In this document: positions 52,740 through 63,115 of the stretch, piece after piece | How the letters are laid out: each line of letters begins with the position of its first letter | Position numbering within the stretch: the first letter of the stretch is position 1 | DNA from: Toxorhynchites rutilus septentrionalis | Lineage: Eukaryota > Arthropoda > Insecta > Diptera > Culicidae | Assembly: GCF_029784135.1 (NCBI RefSeq) | Contig: NC_073745.1 | Location: forward strand, 99,231,333-99,295,332 | Reading direction: 5' to 3' | DNA: 64,000 nt | Translations under genes and position numbers: made by a program | Notes under the pieces: model-generated | The model's database searches: none | Told to the model about the DNA's origin: nothing | What the model saw: only the letters and a program-made list of their open reading frames with translations

Positions 52740-53412
52740 GCGTCGAGTTCTCGTTGTAGCGACGTTAATAGCTTTATTGTATTGGGCCACATCCTGTGGC
52801 CCTAAATTTTCGCTTGTTGTGTGCTAGTGGTTTCTTTACCTTTCACCTCATGTCAATCCAAATCTGTAATTTAAAAAAAATCATTATTGTTTTGCAAGAC
52901 ATTTCAGCTTTAGCATATGGTATAGAAAGTTTGGTATAAAATAGCAATAAAAAGGAAAATTACTGACAAAAGTAACACGTACTAATGTACGCTAGCAGGA
53001 ATAAGCAATTTTTAGGTAGGAAATACGGTTGATAGTAATTCAAAGAATATGATAAAATTTACTTATGAAGTTATAAGTATCGTAGAAGAAATACTTACTT
53101 TCTGCCATTCTGAACCAAGACACATTGATGGTCTCAGTTCATCAATCTCCTCACTGAATTCCTTCCACTTTTCCTTAACAGGGATCCTGTTTGAACTGCC
53201 TCCAAAAAAAAAACTCGAGCAATGTTTACATTCGCTTTCATTGGTTCAACGATTCGTACTGGTGGTGATTTGTCTGTCCACTCATTTTCAGCCACTGAAA
53301 TATGCGCTGGAAGTAAATTCTGCATTGTAATTTACAACATGATTAATACAAATAATGATGGATTGAACACTTACCTTGTATAGACTATTCTGGCAACACC
53401 GTAAAACAAATA
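52740..53412 (-). pseudogene. Myb/SANT-like (zeste-type) DNA-binding domain relic
   Basis: Three exons with consensus splice sites on the minus strand: 53375-53412 (FVLRCCQNSLYK), 53099-53319, and from 52863 down. Exon 2 reads NLLPAHISVAENEWTDK, then MKANVNIARVFF, and after a shift in the 9-base homopolymer, KEKWKEFSEEIDELRPSMCL and GSEWQK. Exon 3 reads IWIDM then, past a stop, KVKKPLAHNKRKFRATGCGP. This is the trihelix Myb/SANT pattern of zeste-like regulators and of Harbinger-encoded Myb proteins (KEKWxEfxeeLN ... W..W.dmk.KvKkk...n.r...aTGgGP). Stops follow. I cannot tell a dead host gene from a transposon-encoded one. Confidence 0.55.
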
Positions 53413-53699
53413 CTGATCAAAACAAACGAACATGTGTTGAAAATTGCATATATTTAAGCGTTTATGAAATGTTTCCCAAAGGAAAGTATCAGGGAAGCAA
53501 ACCAAAACAAAATAATTCTCTAAAGATATGCAAAAAGCGAACCAAACAACTCGAAAATTTCTGATACTTGCATCGATAGCTATCACACGCTCGGTGCTAT
53601 CGAATTGTTCGATTTCTATAATAGTAAAATAGAGCTAACGAGCAAAATTCTTATCGCCTCGATTTCTAGAATAGGGCCCATAATAAGACTTATACTTAT

Positions 53700-54151
53700 G
53701 ACAGACATACAGCTGTACCTGCGTTGTACTTCGAAAATTGTATGTCTGTCACCATGTACAGCGCTAGAACCATGCAAGCAACTCGGTACAATCGCTGTAC
53801 CTGTACCGACCTGTTTTACCGCTGTACATGGCTACAGTTGTATTGTGCGCAGCGCCATAGACGGTTAGTGGTGGGTAGCATGAACAAGCAGAATCAAATC
53901 ACTTGATAAACGTTCTTTTCGTTGACTATCTTTTAAGTTAATAACTCAGATTGGAAACTTTTTTGTTGTGTTTGATAGTTTAGACACTAAATAAAAACCT
54001 TTTTCATTGAAATATGCGGTGGAAATTGGAAAAATATCTGATTGTCAGTTTGACATACGGTGCAATGTACAACCAAAGTATGTCTGTCATGGTACGATGG
54101 TACCTGTACAACGCTGTACACGTACAACGCAAGTACAGCTGTATGTCTGTC
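53700..54151. mobile_element. Foldback MITE with ~30-bp TIRs
   Basis: GACAGACATACAGCTGTACc and TGCGTTGTAC at 53700-53729 pair with their inverse at 54122-54151. Internal GTACAGC words recur on both sides, and the short ORFs inside are shadows. Confidence 0.75.
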
Positions 54152-54573
54152 CCTGGTATTAGCAAACGACAGAGCTTTTCCGTAAGTTTGATGTGGACAA
54201 ACGAACCTGGCTGATACTACATGCATATCAAATGACTTCGAAACCCTTGGACGGAAACTACGTCCAGACTATCCAGATAAAGTTTCAATGTGGATGATGG
54301 ATAGTGCTTGTATACATTGTGATGGGAATATTATAAAATTCCTCTCTTCTGATGCTGTTCAACGCACACTTATCAAAATTACCTTAAATGACTGCACGAA
54401 ATTATTTCCAAAATGCTGTTATACTTTTGGCGGTAAATTCAATTAATCGTCTATGTACTAAAAGCTACAAAAATGATCAATGTTTTCTTTATTTTATTTA
54501 TCAAATAAATCTGTGCAAGAAAATCGGTACTAAAATTAGTGATTAATATCGTTAGCATCATTAATTTTCGATG
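54152..54573. other. Unassigned interval
   Basis: No recognised repeat; no ORF with a motif. Confidence 0.35.
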
Positions 54574-54838
54574 CTAAATTCTGAATTCGTTTTTTAGCAC
54601 TTTGAGTTCTTGTATCTGTACATGAACATAGGAAGCTTTCATAACGAGGGAGTCAGTTCGTTCATACAAAGTATCGTTAGATGACAAAATACTCTCGATA
54701 ATATTATAAGCCAATTGTAGACTATGATATGTCGCTTGAAGTTGGTTTCCTTCCGAGAGTGACACTGTTTGGTACAGGTGAAGGTATTGATCCGGCGGAA
54801 CTGCTGTCATGACCTTTGAACGCATATCTCCCGGTCTG
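54574..54838 (-). CDS. Possible exon of an unrecognised gene
   Basis: An acceptor-like CCTTTTTTTTCAG stands just before ACCGGGAGATATG on the minus strand. The frame from the ATG at 54825 is open for 83 codons (PPDQYLHLYQTVSLSEGNQ ... VHVQIQELKVLKNEFRI) and reads like a helical segment. It lies upstream of the Myb/SANT relic on the same strand and could belong with it, but no donor or shared motif proves this. Confidence 0.3.
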
Positions 54839-55070
54839 AAAAAAAGGAAAGAGTCTTGGTATCACTGGTTTCTTTAGTATCAAAGTTAGATAGTAGTGAT
54901 ATGTTATATTTTCTTACTATTTTGTTTTTCTCTGTATTTTCATAGCCGTTTATATCATGTCCTGACTACAGGAACTTTAAATTACGAAAACCAACATCTT
55001 CACCAAGAAACTTGCTCGGAATATCATCCGTCTTCTGGAATGCTATAAATATTTTTTATTACAAAAAAAA

Positions 55071-56529
55071 CAGAAAGTGGGTTATATCTATGGTATAACC
55101 GCAATGGTGACGTAGGACTATCGTTGATTCAGTGATCCTTTGTTTGAAGTTGAATCTGAATCCATTCTGAATGAATGAATAAATGAATATTTGGGGGACT
55201 TCGAAAACGAGAGCGTTACGTTGGAGGTACAAGGTTTTATGCATCCAATATTGAATACGAAAATATCCTACTGATGGGGAAGAATATTCTTCAGAAGCTA
55301 TCCTGTTAATTGCGATTGATTGAAAAATCACAAAACCAAATGTATTTGGTCACAGTGGTACATGGATCGAAAACATTCAAATAAACTCTTTCACATGAAT
55401 GTAATTTTAAATTCCCAGAGGAACTGGCAGATTATTTTCCGGATCTTTCTTGATGCTGAATGGCATCCAAACGGAAAGAATTCCGTGCGTGTATGTGTGT
55501 GTAGCGGCTGCTTCGATGGTCACCTTCTCTTCTCCTGAAGGATCGGCTTCTCTGTGCTCCCTCACAGTTTCAAACAAAACTGCTTGCGGTTCAGGGCAGA
55601 TCTCGATCCTTCGCCGTCCAGTTGTCTTGTCGATGTCCTCACGAAAAATGAATGCGTCTCGCCACCAGAATATCGCTTAAGTATGCTTTTTGTGCGTGAT
55701 TGAATCGAGAGAAGGCGTGGTTTACGATGGCAATTTGGAAGGCAAACTAGAGGGGAATGAACTCTCTGAGCTCGGAAATTTCGGCGATTGAGCAATAATC
55801 GATTGCGGGCGCATACAATATTGGATACGGAAATATCCTACTGATGGGGAAGAATAATCTTCAGAAGCTATCGTGTTAATTGCGATTAATTGAAAAATCA
55901 CAAAACCAAATGTATTTGGTCACATTGTTACATGGATAGAAAACATTCAAATAAACTCTTTCACATGAATGTATTTTTAAATTCCCAGAGGAACTGGCAG
56001 ATTATTTTCCGGATCTTTCTTGATGCTGAATGGCATCCAAACGGAAAGAATTCCGCGCGTGTATGTGTGTGTAGCGATGTCTTCCCGGGGAACCGTTTGT
56101 GGCATCACTCTTCTCCTGATGGATTCATGTCTGGCCTAAGGTGCACAAACAGGCTCTTGGTGACACCGTTCATCCGCGCTTTCATGACAAACGAAGAGCT
56201 TCACCACAACAGCGACAACATGTTCCAATCGCTGTTCAATTAGAACTGAGTGGATTTCCGAGCGGCGCTCGCTTATATACCGATTGGTGATTTCAATAGC
56301 ATGTTTTGAAAGCAATTTTAAGACTATTGAAACAAGTTTTTGGATCAAAAAGTAACAAGTATAGAACGCGTAGACATTTTATCTTTCGAATGAAGTGTTT
56401 ATCATACCATTTCGTTCAGTTGTGTAGGAGCTATTAACGCTCAAAATCTCGGTCTCCGGCGTAACGTTTTCGTTTTCGAAACTTTGATTTTACACCCCGG
56501 TATAGAAATGAAAGACGTAGTCCTACGTC
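55071..56529 (+). mobile_element. Hairpin-family element A, second complete copy
   Basis: From CAGAAAGTGGG with the hairpin GGTTATATCTATGGTATAAC then CGC and TGACGTAGGACTATCG, to GAAAGACGTAGTCCTACGTC. A-runs lie outside both ends (AAAAAAAA left, AAAA right). A ~190-bp module is present twice, about 570 bp apart (from 55255 and 55825). The TATA-type promoter segment of the 28.6-kb copy is also present (minus strand, near 56265). Confidence 0.8.
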
Positions 56530-57350
56530 AAAATACAGGAAAATTATTGTAGTCCAACCGCAAAATTACATATCGAACCTTTTTTTTAACACTATTTCAC
56601 CAGTTAATTTATTTATAGTTTGTTTTAATTTTCGTTTTGACATTTGGGACAAAGTTGAGGGGTGATCAGTATGGATTTTCCATGGATTTAATCACCCCTC
56701 GTGAAAAGCGACGATTTAAACAGGTAGCTGAAATGACCTCAGAATCCAACAGTCAAGTAAATTCACAATAATATTCTTAATCCTTTCCTGTTTTTTATAA
56801 AATATTAAAAAGTTTTTCTTGCATGCTTTTAACGAGCGAGTTGGGTATCACAGTACTCAAAAGTGTGCTTTTTCGGACACTTGCCAAATTTTGCTGGATC
56901 GCAAATTGCATCGATTCGTTCTCATCTTCGAAGATGATTTGACGCCGGAAATCGACACCGCGTCGTACATACTCAAACGGGACATCGAATCAGTAAACCT
57001 CGATAATGCATGCCGTACGCTCTTCGCTTTCTTTGATGTGGCTCACACTGGTCACGGGTGTCTCTTATTCGAATACGTTGCTAAATATGATAACCGTGTT
57101 CAACACATGGAACAGCGGTATTGTTTTCCGATCCTATGCTGATGTTGTTGTCCGAGGGGAACATGCCAGTAGGGACAGTTGACTTAGTTTGGCGCTAGGC
57201 TTTTTTTCTGCCGTGTCGACGATGGATTTGGATCTCTGTGTGATGATGATGGTTTTCGCTGGGTGCCGTCGCCAAGTACTGCTGTAGAATTAATGTTGTC
57301 ATGATGATGTGTTTGAAATTGTGATACTTTCGCCGTAGCCGTATCGTTCA
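56530..57350 (+). other. Interval with one unrecognised 107-codon ORF
   Basis: The frame at 56819-57142 (HRFVLIFEDDLTPEIDTASY ... LFAFFDVAHTGHGCLLFEYV) has natural-looking composition but no family match I can defend and no clear splice sites. It could be an exon, a relic or chance. Nothing else is recognised in the interval. Confidence 0.25.
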
Positions 57351-57899
57351 TCAGCTAGTGGAGTTTTTACTGCAGACAGTATATGGAATAACACCGACAA
57401 TCTGCGATGTTGCTGCTGCTTCCATCCGAGTCGATGTTGTCCGAATCGGTAGCTGTTGATTGCTCAATGTAAAACGGTTGTTGTTGGTTTCCTCGCTGCT
57501 GACGGCACGATTGGCCCAACTGATATCCATCGTTTCCTGGAACAACGAATCGATCGAGAGGCGATCCATTGCTGCTGTTGGTTGCGCTCTGTGGATAATA
57601 GAATAAAGGGAAAAATCAAACAATAATCGGATCATCAATAAATTGTGCACGACGACATCCGCCGTTTTTGGCCTCTGATGTATCTGAACACTTACGGCTG
57701 CGTGAAACCGTTGCTATAGATTTCTACGATTTTAAGCTGAAAAAGGAAAATATTTAGATAAAATGAATCATAATACAACCAAATGTTTACCTCCATACCG
57801 CTTCGCTTCCATTAGAGAAATGGCGATTGCATACACACAGTTGCCAGAAATGAAAATAATCAAGGTTACACATGCTATGAAGTAAAATGTACGAATCAT
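57351..57899 (-). CDS. Candidate small spliced gene, product unknown
   Basis: A three-exon model on the minus strand: 57791-57899, a 28- or 41-bp exon ending at 57696, and 57351-57588 (acceptor TATCCACAG). Donors are TATGGAG|GTAAACA and CAGCC|GTAAGTG. With the shorter middle exon the frame joins: MIRTFYFIACVTLIIFISGN (signal-peptide-like), CVYAIAISLMEAKRYG, EIYSNGFTQP, then MDRLSIDSLFQETMDISWAN to a stop. A second open frame in the last exon (QSTATDSDNIDSDGSSSNIA) is equally gene-like. The first exon starts inside the arm of a foldback element, which weakens the model. Confidence 0.3.
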
Positions 57900-58287
57900 T
57901 GGTAGGGGTGAACATTGCATCTGACATCAGTTTAACAAAGTTTTTGTAATATTTACAAAAAATTTGTACATTTTACAAATGTTTCGACTACTAAAGATTT
58001 GGTAGCTGCATTTACTAAAGTTTTTCTCCAGTGTACACTCTCCTACGAAACATAGTGGAAAAAATATATTCGTCGATGTAAACAAATTTGTATGAAGTTC
58101 CACTGCCGTGACCCTTACACTGGAGAAAAACATTAGTAAACCCAGCTACCAAATCTTTAGTAGTCGAATTATTGGTAAAATGTACACATTTTTAGTAAAT
58201 ATTACCAAAATTATGAAAAAACTTTGTCAAATGCAATATACATCTTTACCAACGATTCGTACATTTTACTTCGTAGGGTGAGTAACC
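57864..58287. mobile_element. Foldback MITE
   Basis: GGTTACACATGCTATGAAGT with AAAATGTACGAATC at the left pairs with GATTCGTACATTTTACTTCG and GTGAGTAACC at the right. The inner arms share TTTAGTAGTCGAA and GAGAAAAAC. The 63790-63910 region holds similar words. Confidence 0.7.
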
Positions 58288-58600
58288 TCGTTGTCATATT
58301 TGGGAAGTTGCGAAATGCGTACATCGTGATTGTGATTTCTCCGGTGGAAAAGAAGCCCGGGATGCAGTACGGAGGTGAACTTTTGTTTTTTTTTCGGATA
58401 CTAATCAAACCAGAGTCGTCCGATATAGTAAAGTATGGACATAGTTCTCGAACAGTACCTAGTACGCACCTAGTGAAATCGTATCGCTAAAACAACGTCG
58501 ATGTATTTGATTCAGAAGAGGAGGACGAACAATCGATGGAAGCTTCCAGTAGGGCTAGTAGTGAGACACAACGTGGAGATTGTGTGGAGCATTAACTCAT
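58288..58600 (+). other. Possible acidic C-terminal exon fragment
   Basis: Plus-strand frames give VIFGKLRNAYIVIVIS then, past a stop at 58490, DVFDSEEEDEQSMEASSRAS before TAA near 58593. The acidic/Ser-rich tail has codon use like a gene. The stop and the overlap with the MITE suggest a relic. Confidence 0.2.
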
Positions 58601-58664
58601 AAAATCGTTACCATTTGATCGCACATCCGACGGAGCATGTTTTTATACGATTTGTGAGGAAACA

Positions 58665-59087
58665 TCATGGAGGAAATTGAGGTACTGTAATTGTATTTGC
58701 CTGATTGGAAACAAACAGATATGAAACTGTATATTTCAGACATACATCCGTAAGGACATGTGTACAGAATGTTTCATGTGATGGATTCCCCGTTTTCTTG
58801 GGATGATTGGCACAAAATTCACTACGAAAATCCGCCTCGAGATATATGGTTCGTTCACGATAAGGATTCGCCCAGTTACATTTTTCTTCAGGAACAAGTT
58901 TGTAATATACATATTTTACGCCATCAAGTCCAATGATATGGTCAGTAGTTGATGATTTTCTGTCTTCATAGCACGTGTTGTTCTGTGAGCGTTGTAATGA
59001 ATAGTTTGATTCGGATGGAACTTTCAACGTACAACTCAAAAACAAAGATACAAATACGAACAGATACAATTGATTAAGTTTCGTCAT
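58665..59087 (-). CDS. Small secreted cysteine-containing protein, unrecognised
   Basis: The frame opens at 59087 with MTKLNQLYLFVFVSLFLSCT, a classic signal peptide. The mature part of about 120 residues carries Cys at NNTCYED, EEKCNWANP, EFCANHP, ETFCTH and DVCLK, suggesting disulphides. GTATGTCTG ... CCAATCAG near the 3' end could be a 45-bp in-frame intron, short for an insect. I do not recognise the family; salivary, venom-like or immune secreted proteins are options. No stop or frameshift interrupts it. Confidence 0.45.
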   Translation of the reverse strand: MTKLNQLYLFVFVSLFLSCTLKVPSESNYSLQRSQNNTCYEDRKSSTTDHIIGLDGVKYVYYKLVPEEKCNWANPYRERTIYLEADFRSEFCANHPKKTGNPSHETFCTHVLTDVCLKYTVSYLFVSNQANTITVPQFPP

Positions 59088-59164
59088 TGCACATTGGAAG
59101 ACACTTCTCGGTCACACATTATGCTTTTGCTAATTCCAGATGATTCCTCTCCCTGAATGATTTT

Positions 59165-60530
59165 TTTTTATCCAAAATATATATTTTTATTAAGGCTCAT
59201 ATGGCGTCAGCCTAACGGGGCCGGGAGTTCAATATTTCGACAATGTTTGCTTACAACTATGTTAGTAATATGTAATCGATTACTCGCGGTTGGCTCGAGG
59301 TTAGTATTACAAGTGTTCTCATAATTGGTATGTTGCAGTCTTCGATGCTCTGTACGTGTGCCCGACACGGGATACTTCCTATTGGGATGCAGCTGACCAT
59401 TAATCAGCAACGCCCCCCTAGTCTGTACCCCATATCTAGCGTGGTGCGTCTTCTCGACTCGAGGAATCCAGGATAGAATGGTCACTAGCCGGCGCAATCA
59501 TCAGCTCGTGTAGAGTTGTCATGAGCGGTACAACATTTGGCTCTTGTTGAATGATCAGTGGACTGCACAACCTTTGGCCCGTGTATCTGTAAAGAGTGTG
59601 TGTATGTATTGCAGCGACTAAGTAAAAGTTTATCGTTTGGATACGAGGGATATGAAACGGGGACACAACGAAGGAAACATCATTAAACGTTGACATCGGC
59701 GTTTCTGAGGAACAGGTATAGATGAAGCAGAATATCAGGATCACGGCTACCTAAGATATCCCGGACGGGGATATTCGATTGTCTGCCTTGTGCTCTCAGT
59801 GCTCTAGAGAGCTGAGAGCGAGCAGCATGGAACCGGATACACGACCAGACAACATGCTCGATGTCGTGGTAGTCATCGCCACAATCACAAAGATTGTTTG
59901 CTGCGAGCCCAATGCGATAGAGATGCGCGTTTAGGTTGTAGTGATTGGACATAAGCCGAGATATCACGCGAATGAAATCACGACCTACATTCAATCCCTT
60001 GAACCATGCACTCGTCGAGACCTTAGGGATAATCGTGTGTAACCAACGACCGAACTCATCACCACTCCACATGCGCTGCCAACTTACGAGCGTATACTGA
60101 CGAGGAATGTGGAAAAATTCATTATAAGCAATTTCAAAAAGTATGCCTTCTAAAGCGCCCACCTTAGCTAGCGAGTCCGCTTTTTCATTTCCCGGAATCG
60201 AGCAATGAGAGGGAACCCATGCTAAGGTAATCTTGAATAATTTGTCGACCAAAACACTCAATAGTTGTCTTATTCTTGTTAGGAAATAAGATGAGCATTT
60301 ATTAACTTTCATTGAGCGGATTGCCTCTATTGAGCTGAGACTGTCTGAAAAAATAAAATAATGGTCGATGGGCAATGTTTCAATGATCCCTAATGCGTAA
60401 TATATCGCACCAAGTTCAGCGACATACACGGAACAAGGATCTTTGAGTTTGAAAGAGTGATGAATGATGAAAGAAACTGGATCATGATCGAGTACAGATG
60501 GCAATGGAAAAATCGTATGGGATCGACTTA
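59165..60530 (-). mobile_element. LINE-3: 5'-truncated I-type retrotransposon
   Basis: Minus strand, with the antisense A-tail at about 59160-59170. Only the RNase H end of ORF2 and the 3' UTR remain. It is closely related to LINE-2 by the blocks NPCSVYIAELAAIHWAL / DPCSVYVAELGAIYYAL. The 5' end stops near 60530; no target duplication was identified. Confidence 0.8.
59683..60504 (-). pseudogene. LINE-3 ORF2 remnant (RNase H and C-terminal region)
   Basis: A 273-codon open frame starting in RNase H: YVAELGAIYYAL, FSDSLSSIEAIRS and WVPSHCSIPGNEKADSLAKV, then CDCGDDYHDIEHVVWSC. The first catalytic TDGS block is cut off, so it is a truncated product. Confidence 0.85.
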
Positions 60531-61389
60531 GTTGACGCTGCGATTAGACCTGTCCCCTAGTACTCGTAGAATTATTGTAATGACAGTTATTGTTTCTTTG
60601 TTATTTACTTGTTATTGAAGAATTATCCTAACTGTATATAGAATAAGTTACTATTAATGTATTTGAAGTATGTAGAATAACATGTAATCAAACATAGCAT
60701 TTTGAGCGTAAATTATTTATTTACAAAATTAATGCTTACAAATGAGAAACAAAACTAGGCCAACAAATCCTATATAATTGAATCGACGTTGTGTCGATAT
60801 TGATCCAACTTTGTATCAACAAATCGTGCTCTTGTTTGACATGCTGCCTACCAATTTATTTTCGTAGGATTAGTACGGTCGAGTCGAATAATATTTTGTG
60901 TGCGTCCGCTGTCATTTTTCAAAGAAAAAAAAATTGGTCCCTAACCGCAGCTGTAGATGAACGAGTGGATCAAAAAACCCCAAACACGATTTTACGTAAA
61001 ACTGTCCCGAGCGCTACACCCTTAATAGAAAAAGAGAATACACAAATGCGGAAAGCGATGTGCATTGACATAAAGATTTTTGGCAACCGGAGACAATTTC
61101 GTGTCGCTACAGTACCTTTTTAGGATCCCGGAAACAACTATGTTCCATATTGTTCCCAAAGTACTAGATGCTATTTTAACAGCATTAAAGAATGAGTCTG
61201 TGAAAAACATATTTATCTTGTTGTGGGCCCTCTATTTCTGCCGACTTTGTACTTTGTTTTTTTTTTATTTTTTTTTTTTATTATTTATCCAAATTAAAGT
61301 CACTCAATTATGTTCGTTCAAATAGAAATGATTATACTATTAGAAAATATATCGCACACCTATGTAAACATATACACATACACATACAC
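60531..61389. other. Unassigned AT-rich interval
   Basis: Short ORFs (60791-61123, 61080-61325) have no motif. I see no repeat I can define. Confidence 0.35.
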
Positions 61390-61480
61390 CTGCCGACCGC
61401 CGTTTAATTGATAACAGCTCACGATTCTCCTCGCTGGTGATTGTGCGCGCCTTGCAGGCGGTTGAACTTCTTTTCTGCTT

Positions 61481-61720
61481 TAAGTGCGGTTCACATACAA
61501 CATCCACGTCACGTTCACGTTCCGTCACGTCACGTTGCGTCAATTATTCTTCCATGGAATTCCTATTGAAACATTCATATACACCAGCAACGGCAAGTCG
61601 AAGTTGCCTTTGCCGGTGTATGTGAATGTTTGCATAAGAACTGCTTGGAAGAATAATTGACGCAACGTGACGGGATGGAACGTGAACGTGTCGTGGATGT
61701 TGTATGTGAATCGCACTTTA
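61481..61720. mobile_element. Harbinger-type MITE, copy 1
   Basis: Element 61484-61717, an almost perfect hairpin from AGTGCGGTTCACATACAACA to TGTATGTGAATCGCACT, flanked by TTA on both sides. The 3-bp TWA duplication fits PIF/Harbinger. Confidence 0.8.
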
Positions 61721-62372
61721 GCCATCTCAACGTTGCCCTGGACGTTGTCCAATCGAGCGCCCAGCCACAGCACATCCCGCAAAAAACCGTACTCCGACAG
61801 ATGAACGTTCATTCTGAAACCCAGCGCGTTCCAGAGACAGATTTAATGGTAGTGGAGTGGAATCTCCGGCGAGATGTTTTCCTCCAGATAGCGTTGGACG
61901 AAAGGTCGCACGCTGCACCTAGCGGTCACGTTTAGCGCGACTTGTGTTCATTGGTGGCCAGCTTCTTGGTGGCTTCGGTCATATCGGAAAGTTTCTCGTC
62001 AAGGAAGCAGTCTTCGTTAGAGCGGCCACTCTCCAGGATGAGCGCGATGGTTTCCTCGGCATTCTTACATCAAGATGGGAACTCTGTAGCATTTCGACGA
62101 GTTTTTTGATCGATGGTATCATGGCGTTGTAACTTTCGACTAGGGAAACCAAATCACTCAAGGGAACTGGCGTGAGCAGTAGGACCCAAGTGCCAAAAGC
62201 GTAACTGTAAAGGGCAGCAGCATCGACATTGGATTCCCACAAAGCATTTATAACTCACAACTCGAGATCAATGTACATCTTGTAACATTTATCGATCGAT
62301 TGTCGGTACTGGGGACTCCGGCAAAATCTATTGCCAGAAACTCCGCGAAGTTTTGCAAAACCCCGCGACGCG

Positions 62373-62613
62373 TAAAGTGCGATTCACATACAACATCCAC
62401 GTCACGTTCACGTTCCGTCACGTCACGTTGCGTCAATTATTCTTCCATGCAATTCCTATTGAAGCATTCACATACACCAGCAACGGCAAGTCGAAGTTGC
62501 CGTTGCCAGTGAATGTGAATGTTTGCATAACAACTGCTTGGAAGAATAATTGACGCAACGTGACTGGACGGAACGTGAACGTAACGTGGATGTTGTATAT
62601 GAATCGCACTTAA
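62373..62613. mobile_element. Harbinger-type MITE, copy 2
   Basis: Element 62376-62610, same family as copy 1 (AGTGCGATTCACATACAACA to GAATCGCACT), flanked by TAA. Inserted in the same pseudogene about 660 bp from copy 1. Confidence 0.8.
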
Positions 62614-62814
62614 ACCAGCTCTTCCGGGAAACTACCGCCATGTGTTGAATTATATTAGATCGGTTAAAACTTCCAATTTGATTTCTTTTATCTGAAAACA
62701 GAAATTCATTGAATATTATGAAACTCCCAAAAAAAAAAACAACAACAAACTAACGTTAATCTTCTCGAGAAGATCAATTCCAAACCTGATTACCAGGTCC
62801 TTTAACCTAGTCAG

Positions 62815-63115
62815 TTGGTGCATATTGAATTTATTTGGACAGCCGTTCGGAATCGGCAGTTAGTTAGGTATGCACAACCGAGTAGATATCATCAATTCAG
62901 AAGGCAATGTCGGGTGATTCGAACCGTGTTGATGCATACTCCTCGCACATTGTCTGCAGGTTATGCGCTTCATCTTGAATTATTATTGTGTTCGAAAACC
63001 TAGCAATTAATCTCAAATAAGAATATAATCTTTTATAGAAAATAATAAACTTACCTTTCGGCCATATTGCGAAATGTTTACTAATGTTCACTTTCAGGCA
63101 TGAATGCCAGCACAT
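62815..63115 (-). pseudogene. DEAH-helicase fragment resembling RTEL1/XPD family
   Basis: The minus strand reads FSNTIIIQDEAHNLQTMCEE then YASTRFESPDIAF, TGA, IDDI. DEAHN in this setting is helicase motif II of the XPD/RTEL1/FANCJ group of iron-sulphur 5'-3' DNA helicases. A 60-bp intron with GTAAGT and TTGCTAG is retained just upstream, so it is a genomic fragment, not a processed copy. The TGA stands where the family continues. No other helicase motifs are visible in the window. Confidence 0.5.

Larger units (their letters stand above)
61390..62650 (-). pseudogene. IFRD1/2-like (interferon-related developmental regulator) pseudogene
   Basis: Minus-strand pieces in family order: ALYSYAFGTWVLLLTPVPLS with DLVSLVES and MLQSSHLDVR (about 62230-62060), LDEKLSDMTEATKKLATNEH (about 62000-61940), VQRATFRP with EENISPEIPL, then GFRMNVHLSEYGFLRDVLWL and GARLDNVQGN (to about 61730), and a C-terminal KARTITSEENRE near 61450. 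IFRD proteins are helical-repeat transcriptional co-regulators. Several frameshifts and stops break it, and two MITEs are inserted in it. Whether it was processed is unclear. Confidence 0.65.

Noticed and set aside
56819..57142. Reading the 107-codon ORF as a TIR-domain (Toll) exon
   Set aside because: The few similar words (RFVLI) are not backed by the conserved TIR boxes.
61340..62553. Arg/Ser/Thr-rich ORFs over the MITEs
   Set aside because: They arise from the palindromic CACGTCACGTTCACG sequence of the two Harbinger MITEs.
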